Shown in pieces: positions 9,798 through 21,237 of a stretch of 64,000 bases of DNA (positions within the stretch are counted from its first letter, which is position 1; every line of letters starts with the position of its first letter). Under the pieces are notes generated by a model, which worked only from the letters and a program-made list of their open reading frames with translations, was not told the origin of the DNA and searched no databases. The position numbers and the translations under genes are program-made. The stretch spans positions 1 to 64,000 of the forward strand of contig ML210210.1 of assembly GCA_004369085.1 (NCBI GenBank), in the 5' to 3' direction. The stretch is from Coprinopsis marcescibilis (taxonomy: Eukaryota > Basidiomycota > Agaricomycetes > Agaricales > Psathyrellaceae).

Positions 9798-12125
9798 TCA
9801 ATCATCACTCTCGTTTTCGTCATCCTCTTCATCCGCCACCTCCAACCCATCTTCACTGCCCTCACCACTGTCTTTGTCATCCAAAATGGTCTGAAAATCC
9901 TTGAATTTAGGTTTCTTCGGCAGTAGAAGTCTTCGCTCTTTGACTGGCTTGGGGTCTTTAAAGGCTTTTTTCGTGCGTTTGGCTGCAACTTGGGCAGCCT
10001 TCCACTTCTTCTCGATTTCTTTGTTTTTCTCGTCTATCATGGTATTCTTCTCCTTTGTCTTTTCTTTCTCGATTTCCCATTTGCTGATTGCTTCTTGCCA
10101 TAGGGTCCGTGCATCAGCCTTCCGGGCTTTGTTCTTGGCTTCTCAGCATTGCCATTCTGTGAACTCAACAACTCGTTCATAGAACTCGTCATCTGTTAGC
10201 ATGTGAGGCAACCCATCACCCATCAGCTTCCCTCTTTTTTCTCCTTTCCTCGTCGCCTTCTCCTCCTTCCCTGCTAGTTGCATGCGTAGTTTGTTGCAGT
10301 AAGTCTCATTGAGAATGTTTGTGGCTTGTAGCTCAATAAGACAGTGTTTTAGGTTTTCGTTCTCAACCTTCAGTTCCGAGAGAGCAGCAATCAACACTGC
10401 TTCAGACTTGGTCTGTGGTGGTGCGTCTATGAGGGTGTTAAGGTTGGAAGTGATGTGGAGGATTGTCTGGGGGTTGGTGTGGATCATGGGAGACAGCGAC
10501 AAAGCTGGTTGTTGACCAATTAGGTAACCGATGTTGGTTTTGGCCAATTTCTTCGCAGCCTCTGCTACAATCTGTTTACGACGAGTGACCTGTGCATCTG
10601 ATGGTGAAGGTGGTTCTTCTTCATCTTCATCAATCGTTCCCAATGGCCTGTCATCTTCAACTGACAAGTGTTGTAGCATGGCAGCAATTTCCCTGATTGG
10701 GGTGGCAGGCTCGATGGGGAGGTTTGATTGGGTAGAATGTGGTCGACTAGGGGCAAGATCCTTTTCTTTGATCACAGAAGGATTGTAGGGGTAGATGCCT
10801 GTTTTGCAGAATGCCGATTTGATGTTCTCCTCTGTCAGTGCCGATTTATGTGCTCGTCCGTATATCTCCAGGAAATTCTCTTTCGTAATGTCCCCAAAGT
10901 GTGTACGTGCCCATGCATTGCGTTTGTCGCTCAGGCAGTGCTTCAGAACTGCAAATATAACGACATCGAGGCCCTGATAGTGTGGGTAGCATGGGATGGA
11001 TAGCATAGCACAGCAATTTTATTTTTGCGTGCATACTTGAGAAAGGGGAGACTGTAGTGGGATGTGTGGCCATCTACCAGCAGCAGCCGCCACTGACCAT
11101 TTGCCTTCTCAGATGTTTGTGAGTTGAAAATCTTCAGCCAGTCAAGGCCAATCTCGTTGTCTGTCCACCCTTTTTGCGAATAACCAATGCTGTAGATAGT
11201 CATAAGTGATTGGCATATCACATCATAAATTCCAAAAATAACTCACAATGCGTTCACAGGATTATCCTGCTTCCACCTAACCATATATCCCTTCCCCTTG
11301 AAGATTACCCCAGGTGGAAGTGCTGTCCCGTCGGCGCAAATAGGCACAAGAACAGTGATATTCTCATGATTTCCTGTGCGCTGCTGGTAATGAGGTCCTG
11401 CACGCTTCCCCCCAATGACTCGTTCCCGGTCAGCACCATATGGCTGGCACCCAACCTTATCCACTGCATACATGTTCTCAGGCTGGATGTTGAGGTCGTC
11501 ATAGCTTGTCTTGAATAATTTCCACCAAATTTCATTTGTTTTTGGATTAACCCCTTGTGCACGCTTTGTCTCAAGTGGTTGACCATGCCATTTTTAGAAC
11601 ATCCAGATGTTTTGCCACGAACCACTGCGTCCACTTCTTTCCCACTCCCTCCTCCGGGAATTCATCCCCAAGCCGTCCTTGTAGGATTCGGTCAACATCT
11701 TCCTTCAGCCTTCTGTGTGTGAGGGGGAACCCCTGGTCAGCCGACTGAATAATATGGCTGATGATGATATCTTCTTCTTCCGGAAGAAGCCACCCTTGTT
11801 CCATTGCAGCGTCCTTCTTGCTTTTCATGCCAGCTGCCCTATTTCGTACAGTTCCATGGTTAAGATGAATCTTGGCACCTGTTGATTCGAGGTATAATTT
11901 CTCGAAGTCATTGGCTATCGCACGTGCTCCTTGGCAGTGGGCTGCTGGTTTTTTGAGCTCAAGTCTGTATGCGGCTGCTGCATGATCAATGATGTCATCT
12001 TTGATCTTCTTTTGTTCGCGCTTCTTCTGGGCCTCGGGCTTAGAACAATGTGAGGAGGTACAGAGACAAAGGTTCAAGTTGAAGTGCTTTTCTCTGCCAC
12101 TCACATGCAGCGCATTCCACCTCAT
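9798..12125 (-). pseudogene. Pogo-like DDE transposase, frameshifted
   Basis: Transposase of the CENP-B/Tigger/Fot type. From the likely ATG at 12125 a short first exon (MRWNALH) splices to a CENP-B-like helix-turn-helix region (LPEEEDIIISHIIQ, KKWTQWFVAKH). The DDE_1 core follows. Visible acidic residues are Asp in YAVDKVG (the usual partner Glu is Lys), Asp in LLLVDGHTSH and Asp in YQGLDVV. A 57-base GT-AG intron at 11190-11246 restores PVNAFIGYSQKGWTDNE. Lesions: a frameshift near 11580 (WSTT to LETKR), another near 10977 (SHATH to YQGLDV), and an in-frame TGA at 10143-10145 before a Lys/Glu-rich tail that ends at 9798. The protein cannot be made whole from this copy. Confidence 0.85.
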
Positions 12126-12539
12126 GGCGCCACAAGGCAATTATTAGCGTGAGAACAGATGTCATAGCCTCAAGGATTCAGTTGATTTTAATGCCTGCCA
12201 CTCGAATTTGCATGTACATCTATTCCAGTATGATAAATCCATGTTCATAGAAGCTGAGTTGGCACATTAAAGTCACTCTCTGTACAGTATCCGGCACACA
12301 GGCATCCATAGAAATTTGAACTACCTAGTTTTTTGATATTTTTATCACCATCTTCTTTGTAAATGATCTATTTTCTGGAAGTATAGTTTACTAGCTGGCC
12401 CCCATCCTATTATAACATATTTCAGAGACCTGTAGGTCTCGTTGAGAACCAGTTTTATCTGGTTTCGTTGTGAATTGCGTTGACTGCGACGAAAACAATA
12501 ATTCGCCGTTCAATTACACGATCCCGATCAATCGGGCCG

Positions 12540-12549
12540 TCCATGACTG
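12540..12549 (-). repeat. Pogo element right terminal inverted repeat
   Basis: Complement reads CAGTCATGGA. It is followed on the plus strand by TA (12550-12551), matching the TA at the left end. Confidence 0.8.
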
Positions 12550-12676
12550 TAGATCGATAAGATAAAGGATAAGATCTCAGGCACCGGCGGTGCCAGTGTG
12601 CTGGGCTTAGTAATCTTGGATTGGTGCACGTGCGGAAGGGCAAATATTTCAGTCAGGTTCCCATTTTACCTTCATC

Positions 12677-13951
12677 ATGCCTGCGACTATCCAAGTGTAT
12701 GCCTCGTTCCCTCGCGCCGTCGCACTTGGCGCCGACCTCGATGTTTCTCCTTCCAACTGGCATTGGATCCATTGTCTCACACTCCCACTCGAGACCCTTA
12801 CTGCACTCCAGTTCTCGCAGAGGCCATACAAATGGATTCGCTACTCCATTGGCATTGTCGTTGGAGCAGAAGGTGACCTTTCGTCCAGCCAAGACATTTT
12901 CGATGTTGTGGACTACAATGCCAGCCTCCCAACCGAGTCCACCATTCTTTACTATCACACCAGCATCGAGGAGAGGCAAAGGATGTTCCCGGCCGATCCC
13001 AACAGTGAACGCACAAACATCACTTCTAGTGTTGCTACCACTCGGAGGGCTCATTTCCGCGGCGATGTTGAAAGGCGGGATGGCGGGACATGTGTCTTGA
13101 CGAACGCTATTCCTCGCTATTGCGACGCTGTACATCTTCTGGCTCACAGCAAGGGCGATGCGGTATGCTAATCCCACTCTCTCAATCTGTGCTCACTCAC
13201 CATTGTAACGGCGACAGTACATTACGACGTATACTCAGCGTCGCAGCCGAGACCCTGCTGGAGAGGACATTGTACTGGACATAGACAGTGTCCGGAACGG
13301 CCTTTTTCTGAACAAGTTCACTCATGTTGCGCTGGGTAGCGATCTTGCATTCTTAATGGTGCGTACCGCTTGTGCGCCATGTACCTTGTCAGAGTCTGAC
13401 AGCGCCATTTGCAGACGCCCAATTTTGCCATGACTACCTCCGACGTCGACCCCACCGCGCCACCGACAGAGAGAAAGTGCACAGCACATGCCTTCAACCT
13501 TGGGGACCCCTTTGTGCTTGGGGGTTTTGGTACACCTTCTGGTACTTCAATCCGGATTTCAGATACTCCTGAGTGGCCCCCTGCCATTATCTTCGATGCC
13601 GTCTATGCCAGCACTGTGCTCCACCATTTCGGCAACCAGACACTGAGAGACGAGGTCACCGCAACCTGGAGGGATGCCTTTGACCCTGGTGGAGTCATGG
13701 CCGCGGAACAAGCAGGTGGTAAGGAGGTCACGGACGAAAGAGTGCGCTTCAACGTTCGCAAGGGCCCCGAGAGCGGACCCGACCTCCTGGACATGCTCAC
13801 GATCCTGCCATACATCCTGGTACCACGGGAAGAGAGGCTGGCTGTGATGAGAGAGGTGCAGCAGAAGGCACAGGAGAAGGCGCAGGCGGCGGAGCAGACA
13901 CGCGTGCGGGAGAAAGTCGATACTTGGATGAAGCAAGTCAACGCCCCTTAA
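12677..13951 (+). CDS. HNH-nuclease domain protein, copy B
   Basis: Three exons in phase 0: 12677-13162, 13218-13358 and 13415-13951, coding for 387 residues. Both introns are canonical GT-AG. The core fits the fungal HNH_2 pattern: RDGGTCVLTNA, CDAVHLLAHSKGDAYI, DSVRNGLFLNKFTH. This gives His, Asn and His in the expected order with the flanking Cys residues intact. The N-terminal 110 residues are conserved with copy A and of unknown role. The C-terminus is an Arg/Glu/Ala-rich helix (MREVQQKAQEKAQAAEQTR). This is the most complete of three copies and probably the functional one. The gene is tail-to-tail with SKN1, 425 bases apart. A pogo element sits 127 bases upstream and may affect its promoter. 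The substrate and role of these fungal proteins are not established. Confidence 0.8.
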
Positions 13952-14375
13952 CCTGCAGCCTGGAAGTATATCTCTTTCAGCTTCAATATGCACACCCACC
14001 TTGCAGTACCAATTGTTTCTTTTCGATTACGAATTCAATAAGATCAATAATAAACAGAGTCTAATCGATAGCGCGGGTTTAAAGTAACACAGCACAAGCC
14101 CGGGTGTTCAATACCCCTTAACATAAACCTCCAATGCGAAAAGAATGTCGAAAACAGTAAACAAAAGTCCATCGAATAAATACGGAGAACGAATTGAAAG
14201 CAAAGAATCAGAGTCAGTCAAGTACCAACGGCGAGTTTTGTGCCGAGGTATCCAGCCCAGGCAACATTACCCGACCCATCATGCCAACACCTATACAAAG
14301 TAGTCTTCCTTCGCCCTTTAACCAACCTTTAACTTTAACAACCATCGAGCTAAACACAGCATCAGCACCCAGGCC

Positions 14376-17300
14376 TCACACGACCTCAGTACTACCACGC
14401 ACCATAAAATTCCTCGGCTTCTCCCACTCCCACGTCGACATGTTCGGATCTTACAAAAAGAAAGCACAGACGGCCCGTTAGCAACTGCACGCCAGACACC
14501 AGACGAAGGGGCGTAACCACATGCTAAACAACAACCACTCACTCATATACGCATCCATATGTTCCTCAATATACCTCCTCGTCGGATACTCCTTCGGGTC
14601 ACACCCAACATTTATCGCCCCCTTTCTCTGATACACCCGCACATAGTCAACCAACATTTCCCCCGGAAATCGCATAGTCGGGAGCGAAATCGTTTGCCAG
14701 TTCGCTAAACAAGTGTATTAGTATAGACTCGCGTGCATTGGATAAATTCCACAGAGAATCGAAAGGAAATAATGTAAGACAACGTACAAGACATCCCTAA
14801 ATTCAAAACAATCGCCATCGGCTCTTCAGGTATAAGCCGATCCCCAACCCCAGATCCCTCAGGCTCAGGATCAGCACGAACAGCTCTCGCGCCCATCCTA
14901 TGCGTCTGCTTGCCGTCAACTTGCCACCATATGTACCCGTCTTCTCGATTGTTCGGGTCTGCCCAGTACTCAAATCCTAGCAAGTCAGGGAGAAGGTGTC
15001 AGTGAAATGTGATGAGAGAGTGTAGATGGGTAGTGGATGGAGGAGGAACGAGGAACGAGGAAAGAAATCCCAGGGGAGTAAGGGAGTGGAAGAAAGACAG
15101 CGGGGAAAAATGGAAAACAAAACAAGAAGGGGCGCTCACCAAAAGTCGTAAACCGTTGCTGCGACCCCTGGAACATATCACTCGGCACGCGACTAACACC
15201 CGAAACCGACTGTTGCCTATTACAAAGGGGTACCCATCAGCTCAAGCTCCACCAACTCCACCACCCAATCTTTCACCCAGACGAAAACAAAGTAGTAACG
15301 AAGGAACAAATTCACCAAGGAAATGAAGAAAAAAAGACATACACTGCGCTCCCCTTGAAGCGATTCGCCCAGGTATTCGGGGAATTAACGTTCTCCCATT
15401 CCTCCGGCGACGAATTGTAGTACGAGTAATCATGCCCGAACGGTGCGAATTGCGCACTCTGCGACACCGTACCGCCAATAGAAGGCGTGGATTTGTCGCG
15501 AGAGGCTTCAAAGATGTCGATCTCGGGTGCTCCGCGTCCTTTATCGTGGCGTGGACCGGGGTGGTTAGAGTCGGGACATGAGCATGCGCTAAAAATCGAT
15601 GGCGTAGGCAAAGAAGGGCGTAAGTTACCCCTGCAGGAAGAATCAGATAGAAAGGAAACGTACGATAATCGCTGACCCGATAGCCAACTCAGCTCATTCT
15701 GATACCTCTCCCTCGACTCGGACGAAAACAGGGCAGCAGCAGGCCCAGATCCATCAGGCAACGTTTGATTAGGGAACGTGCCCAAGTCGCATGTATCATA
15801 TCTAACAGCGCGTATCATGAGTACTGTCGTCTTTCAGCAAAAGTAACAGGGAACAGAAGAGCTCCGAGACAAAGAAACGAAGGATAGAATCAAGAACTCA
15901 CGTATAAGGCCACACACCGTCCGTAGTGGCTCCATATCCCGGTCGAGCAAGGTTCCCCATCGTCCACGCACCTGGCCACTAAAACGTGCGAAAAGAATCC
16001 ATCAGTACGATTCACGCTATATTTAGCCCATTTGAACGGAAGGGAAAGGCATCGGATGCAAGAGGAACCACGTCGCGACGACGCCGCTCTACAGTGGCGT
16101 TCATAAAAGGCATGCCATGCAATACAACGTATCGTATCACCCTCGTCTCCATGTCACCCAAGCGAAAACGGAGAGAAAACGACTCACGTAGCCAGCGCTG
16201 TTTTCATCTCCCGGAAACGTCACGGAGACCTCGATATACCCACTGGTGAAGCAGAACTTGTTCCACGTCTGGATCATCCCAGATCGGTACTCGAGCTCGT
16301 GGTTATCAGCAGCGGAGAACGGGGCCGTCGAGCCTAGAATAAGAAAGGATACAAACGAGCAGCAAACGATGGTTAGCGAGCAGCCAAATGGAGAAGCACG
16401 GCAAGGGTTACCATGTGTGAGCCCACTCTCCGTCGTCGTAACTGAATCAATAGTGATAACCAGGTGTCCATCTTTAGTTGTAACCTGCCGAGGGTCGTAC
16501 CATTCCAAATCACCGGTCGCCCCATACCACAGGTCTGCAGCCTCCCAGAATGGATCATCCCCGGCATAGAACGACCTCCCATCCTTGTTGAACTCGTCCG
16601 AGAATACGAGCTCATATTCACGTCCATCGAACCCAACCCGCGTAATCGCTTCCTCCGGCGTATCGAGATCAATAAGCTGCGGCAGCTGCATTCTGCAATC
16701 AACAGGAAGGCATTAGCACCGAAGCATCCATATAGATCCCGAGAATGATGAGAATGACGCACAACATAGGCGCCTGCCATGACCCATTGAACCTCGAATT
16801 CTGTTCCACATTCTCAACCAGCTTTTGCCGTCGAACATACGTGAGCACCGGATAGAAAATGAACAGAAGCAACAGCCCCAGTATAAGCAGCGTCAACACC
16901 GTCACATTCATCACCCCCCTCCACGGAAACGGCCCATTCCTCTCGCTCATCCAAGACACGTTGCTATCAGGATCATGCAGGAAATCCTCCTCATCCGGTG
17001 GGTCCATTTCATCCAAAGCCGGATCATAGACGTACGGCACCAACCCCCTCTGCATAGTCATCCCCGACGGATACTTGCTATCATTCCCCGACATCGAAAA
17101 CACCGACTCGTCGCCAGAGCTGCTCGCCACCGAGTCCCTATTCCGCACGCTCGCCATCCGCGGAGGCTGCAGCAGCTCATCAAGGTTCATAACCGGGTCG
17201 TCCGCGAGCTTGTACAGAATCATCGACCCGCGCGAGCTCCCAATCGTCGGCGGCATCCCAGCACTCCCCGCTCCAAACCCAAGCGTCGCCAACACCCCAG

Positions 17301-17760
17301 GCGAGATGCTCTGTTGCTGAAGCAGCTGCTGTTGCTGCCCACACTGGTCAGTCGGGTCGAACGGGTATTGCGATTGCGACGACGTTGATTTAAGATTGAA
17401 GAGCGGGTGTATGCTGCTGCTCCTCGAACCAGGCCTCGACGATGTCGACCCACTGCTCGATGAATGTGCATTGACCACCCCTGAGTGTCCATTGAATGTA
17501 TGTCGGTGGTTTGCTGAAGAGCTGGGATTCAGGGGTGACCGTCTTGAAAAGCCCGGGCGGGACGAGGAGGATCCCAATTCGTTGGGCGAACTGGGGCTAG
17601 GGAGCAACCGCGAGTCCTCCTGTGCAAATGGCGTTGAGGGCGTTGGCACCGGTGTTGAGCGCGAGGGCGTAGGACTTCTAGCGCTACCATCGTTCATCGA
17701 CAGCTGATATTCCGCGTGCTGGCTCGGTTCTTGTCGTTCATGTTGCTGCCTCCTTGACAT
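14376..17760 (-). CDS. SKN1: SKN1/KRE6 beta-glucan synthesis-associated protein
   Basis: Type II membrane protein of the secretory pathway, related to yeast Kre6/Skn1, which are required for beta-1,6-glucan of the cell wall. The long first exon (about 17760-16760) encodes a Ser/Pro-rich cytoplasmic tail with GSRGSMILYK, DSKYPSG, RGLVPYVYDP and the membrane helix VTVLTLLILGLLLLFIFYPVL. It splices with a GTGCGT donor to LPQLIDLDTPEEAITRVGFDG. The GH16-like domain follows: YELVFSDEFNKDGRSFY, DPFWEAADLWY, TGDLEWYDP, KFCFTSGYIEVSVTFPG, GPAAALFSSESRERYQNELS, APEIDIFE and APFGHDYSYYN, then FEYWADPNN and MLVDYVRVYQRKG. About ten exons with short introns; the stop is at 14376-14378. No lesion was seen. 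It is the parent of the truncated copy at 3668-5124. Confidence 0.9.
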
Positions 17761-18261
17761 GGTTTTCGTTGGGAGTGGGACTAGAGGTCACCGTGTTACT
17801 TGAGGAAAGGATCTGGGCCGTGGTTGTTAGGGAAATGGAGCTGGACTTCGGGGGCGGGGTCGAGAAGGAGTGGATACACGTCGAGCACGTCAAGCGACGA
17901 CGACGAGCAGGAGTGAACAAGAATGAATGATTGGATTTTGCAATGCCCTCTTTGCTCGCAGCCAGGATTAGGTAACCCATCAGGCCTTCGTGACCCGCAT
18001 GCAGATCATGGTCTTCCAAACCCAAATTCAAACGATCGAATGAGCCCCTTGTGACGGAGCTGGTTGATTGCAGCAGGTGCAGTCAAGGGTAAACGAATAA
18101 CCATCCAAAGTACACAGAAAACATAGAAAGACAAAGGCGACGGAATAAAAGTCCAGATTAGACACAAGGAAGTGGAACAGTGCATAAAATCCAAAACAGC
18201 AAAGACCATGCATAAAAGGGACGAACAAAGCCTGCAACGCAGTCATGTATCCCTATTCGCA

Positions 18262-21237
18262 CTATGCGGAAGTGGCAGCACGGGGCGTAGGCGAACTGGG
18301 TGGCGACGGAACAAACTCGACGTTATAACCTCCAGGAACCATCTGCACAGGCATATATACCTGCGTCTGCTGATGTTGCGGCACACCTTGACCATGTCCG
18401 CCTCCATGACCGCCTCCACCTGCACCACCGGCTCCGCCCTGCTGCTGTCCACCAGACGCATTCGACAGCGTCGGCGACCCATGCACAACATAGATAGGCG
18501 GAGGAGGTGGAGGCGGAAACGCCAGAGGCTGATAAGGCCCATACCCGTGCGGATACGCAGCAGCAACCTTCCTACTCGGAGATCCGCGTCGTCTATCCCT
18601 ATCGCGCGACCTCGGTCCTCGCGGCGAGCGCTTCGACTGCTGATGCTGATGCTGCTGTGCTTGCTGCTGCTGCTGCTGTTGCTGCTGTTGCTGTTGATGC
18701 TGTTGGTAATACATCTGCTGCTGATACTGAGCCTGCGCCTGCGCCTCCGCCGACATATTCACAACATTCGGCGGCGGCGGCCCACCCTGCACAACAGCCA
18801 TCGGATTCGGACTCCCAGGGATCGGAGCCAAAATCGTCCCTTGGCCAGGAGGCGTAGCCCCTGCAACTCCAAACCCAAACTGTGGCGGAACAGCCGCATA
18901 TCCAGGGTAGGTATACGGATAGGCAGGGTACGCATATGGATACACAGCCGGTAGAATAGGACTGGGACTCCGCCTCGGGTCATCGTCGTCGTACTCTTCC
19001 TCAGTCATAGTCGACATCGTATGGGGCCTCTTCTTCCTCTTATGTCGCCTATGCCTCCCGCCATGTCCATGCCCGTTCACATGCTGCGGTATCCCGCCGC
19101 TAGCATAATGCCTATTAAGCAGCTCCGACGACGTCTTTGACCTCCTATGCCGCACCGTATGCCCCACCCTCGGCGACCTCGTCGACCCAAACCCACTCAT
19201 CGTCAAACTCGCACTCGTCCTCCTCGTCGCAACACTCGCAGGCGTCCCATTACTCAACAAATCCAACTCCTTCGAACTCCTCGACAGCCTCTTATACCAA
19301 CTCGCCATCGGCTTCTTCACCCCCGCCTTTCCCTTCTTCTTCCCATCCTCGTCCCCAGGCCGATAATCAATCGTAACCCTCTCCCTCGCAATCCACGGCA
19401 AATTGTACAATGTTTTGAAAAACCTCTCGACGGGACTGAGGTCCTCCGTGAAGGACGGATCATAAAACGACGTGGCCCCAGTCGTCCTCGAGTACGCAGA
19501 CCGCCTCGATCGCGGAGAGGCAGGGTACCGGCCCATCTTGAGGTAATCCGCAGCAGCACTCAACCGCTCCGTCGCAGGCGACTGCACATCCGTCGTGGCC
19601 GCACCACCACCACCCCCACTCCCAACCCCAACCCCAACACTGCTCGTCGGCACAGGCACAGGCATAGGCGGCGGCGGCGCAATCCTGATGCTCGGCGCAC
19701 GTGCAGGCACAGACGTCGCACCCGACATCATCGACACCCTCGAATTCCTCGCTGTCCCACCCCCAGTCCCACCAAGACCACCAGGTGGCGACCTCGACGG
19801 CACCCGCTGCATCACCCCTGCTGGACCTCCCGCACTCAACCCACTCCCCGAAACTGCCAGCCCACTGCTCCCGCCCCCACCATCCACAATAGACGTATCA
19901 GGATTCGTGTCCGTATACATCATCACAGTCGTCCTCTGCCCCGTCGCCTCCAGCACATTCTCCGGATGTACAACCTGTGCATACTGCGGCTGGACTGACT
20001 GATATATCTGCGCAACGGCCGACCCATGGTCTTCATTCGTATTCGACGCACGGGACAGGCTCTCCGCAGATGGTGGTGTGATCCTAAAACTTGGTTGAGG
20101 TGGTCTAGAACTTGTTTCCTGTTCTTGCTGCTGAGGCTGAGGCTGCTGCTGATGTTGTTGCTGGTGCTGCTGGTGCTGCTGATGCTGCCTCCTCAACATG
20201 GCTCCAGTCAACAACGAATGCGGCGTGCCAGTCATTCTTTGGTGGTTCTGCCCCAACCCATTCGGCAACGGAGGAACAGGCGGGACACCCTGATTATGAT
20301 GCAAGCTGCCCAAATTCTGGTAATACTGCCCATTATTCGCCGATGGACCAGCAACAGGCGTAGGCGGGTTGCTCTGGTATGCCGGTAACGTATTCCCAGT
20401 CACCGTCGTTCCATCCTCTGTCCCCGTCGTCCCCCTCCTCCCAAACGCCCTCCTCTTCTCCGATCCACCCGCCCCTATCCCCAACCCCGCACCATACCCC
20501 AACCGCTTCGGCAGCCTCTTCAACCCCTTCACAAACCCCCCCACAAACGACCTCTTCTGCCCCGCATCTCCCAACGGCAACACAACCTCCGGCGACGCAG
20601 TCATCATCCTCCGCGGGAAGTAATCCCCATTCTGATTGCCATTGCCATTGCCGTTGCTATCATAATTTGCATTGTTAACGAGCGGGTAGCCATACTGGGC
20701 CCCCGAGACATTCGCATCGATATTCATATACTCCTCTTCCTCCTCCTCACTCTCCTCCGGATCCGCATTGATCGTATGCAGCGTCGGCGGTCGAAGCGGC
20801 TGGGGCTGCTGGGGCAGTGGTCTCGGCATCCGCGCAGGGGGCGAGAACGATTGCTCGGCGATGGAGTCTTCAGGCGGCGGCGGCGGCGGGTACTGCTGCG
20901 TTTGCTGCACCCAGCTCTTCGTCGTGCTCGTCGCCGTCGCGTGGCTGTACCCCGAGGCCCGCGTGAAGCTCCTGCGCAGCGAGTCAAAGGCGTTGTTGGT
21001 GTTCTGTGGCTGTCCCCCTCCATAGCTCGTCGATGGCTCCTGGCTGAGGGGATGCCCGTGCGAATGGGTGGGCACCGGTGGCGGGGACCGATAAGTCGCA
21101 TAGTCCGCCATTCTGCTATCGCCGTTGGTGTTGATGAACTCGTTGTCCTTTGGGGTCGGTGGTCTGGGCGAAGGCTGCAGACGTCGATGGAGGAAAGGGA
21201 GGAAGGGCGATGATGATGACGATTGAGGGGTGTTCAT
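18262..21237 (-). CDS. 991-residue disordered protein, polyglutamine
   Basis: A single uninterrupted 2,976-base frame starting at ATG 21237. Composition is mostly Ser, Pro, Gly, Gln and Arg, so most of the chain should be disordered. Two Gln-rich tracts are present: near residues 345-375 (QHQQHQQQ repeats) and near 835-870, where pure CAG/CTG-type codons suggest length polymorphism. One ordered-looking island occurs near residues 598-640 (SPVERFFKTLYNLPWIARER), followed by basic, Ser-rich sequence. An acidic run DPEESEEEEEEY lies near residue 160. No membrane helix or enzyme motif was found. The function is unknown; a regulatory or scaffold protein is conceivable. The head of the gene faces the intergenic region before the seven-helix genes. 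Confidence 0.8.
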   Translation of the reverse strand: MNTPQSSSSSPFLPFLHRRLQPSPRPPTPKDNEFINTNGDSRMADYATYRSPPPVPTHSHGHPLSQEPSTSYGGGQPQNTNNAFDSLRRSFTRASGYSHATATSTTKSWVQQTQQYPPPPPPEDSIAEQSFSPPARMPRPLPQQPQPLRPPTLHTINADPEESEEEEEEYMNIDANVSGAQYGYPLVNNANYDSNGNGNGNQNGDYFPRRMMTASPEVVLPLGDAGQKRSFVGGFVKGLKRLPKRLGYGAGLGIGAGGSEKRRAFGRRGTTGTEDGTTVTGNTLPAYQSNPPTPVAGPSANNGQYYQNLGSLHHNQGVPPVPPLPNGLGQNHQRMTGTPHSLLTGAMLRRQHQQHQQHQQQHQQQPQPQQQEQETSSRPPQPSFRITPPSAESLSRASNTNEDHGSAVAQIYQSVQPQYAQVVHPENVLEATGQRTTVMMYTDTNPDTSIVDGGGGSSGLAVSGSGLSAGGPAGVMQRVPSRSPPGGLGGTGGGTARNSRVSMMSGATSVPARAPSIRIAPPPPMPVPVPTSSVGVGVGSGGGGGAATTDVQSPATERLSAAADYLKMGRYPASPRSRRSAYSRTTGATSFYDPSFTEDLSPVERFFKTLYNLPWIARERVTIDYRPGDEDGKKKGKAGVKKPMASWYKRLSRSSKELDLLSNGTPASVATRRTSASLTMSGFGSTRSPRVGHTVRHRRSKTSSELLNRHYASGGIPQHVNGHGHGGRHRRHKRKKRPHTMSTMTEEEYDDDDPRRSPSPILPAVYPYAYPAYPYTYPGYAAVPPQFGFGVAGATPPGQGTILAPIPGSPNPMAVVQGGPPPPNVVNMSAEAQAQAQYQQQMYYQQHQQQQQQQQQQQQAQQHQHQQSKRSPRGPRSRDRDRRRGSPSRKVAAAYPHGYGPYQPLAFPPPPPPPIYVVHGSPTLSNASGGQQQGGAGGAGGGGHGGGHGQGVPQHQQTQVYMPVQMVPGGYNVEFVPSPPSSPTPRAATSA

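Larger units (their letters stand above)
9539..12549 (-). mobile_element. Pogo/Fot-like DNA transposon, complete but mutated
   Basis: A 3,011-base element in the Tc1/mariner-pogo class. The terminal inverted repeats begin CAGTCATGGA at 9539 and on the complement at 12549. Weaker inward similarity follows (aatttgaacg / taattgaacg). Both ends are flanked by TA (9537-9538 and 12550-12551), the target duplication expected for this class. The single gene is a minus-strand DDE transposase with at least two frameshifts and one internal stop, so this copy is not autonomous. Its right end lies 127 bases upstream of the ATG of HNH copy B. Confidence 0.85.

Noticed and set aside
19137..20388. Long plus-strand frames opposite the 991-residue gene
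   Set aside because: Low-complexity Pro/Arg/Ser shadows of the minus-strand gene's biased codons.
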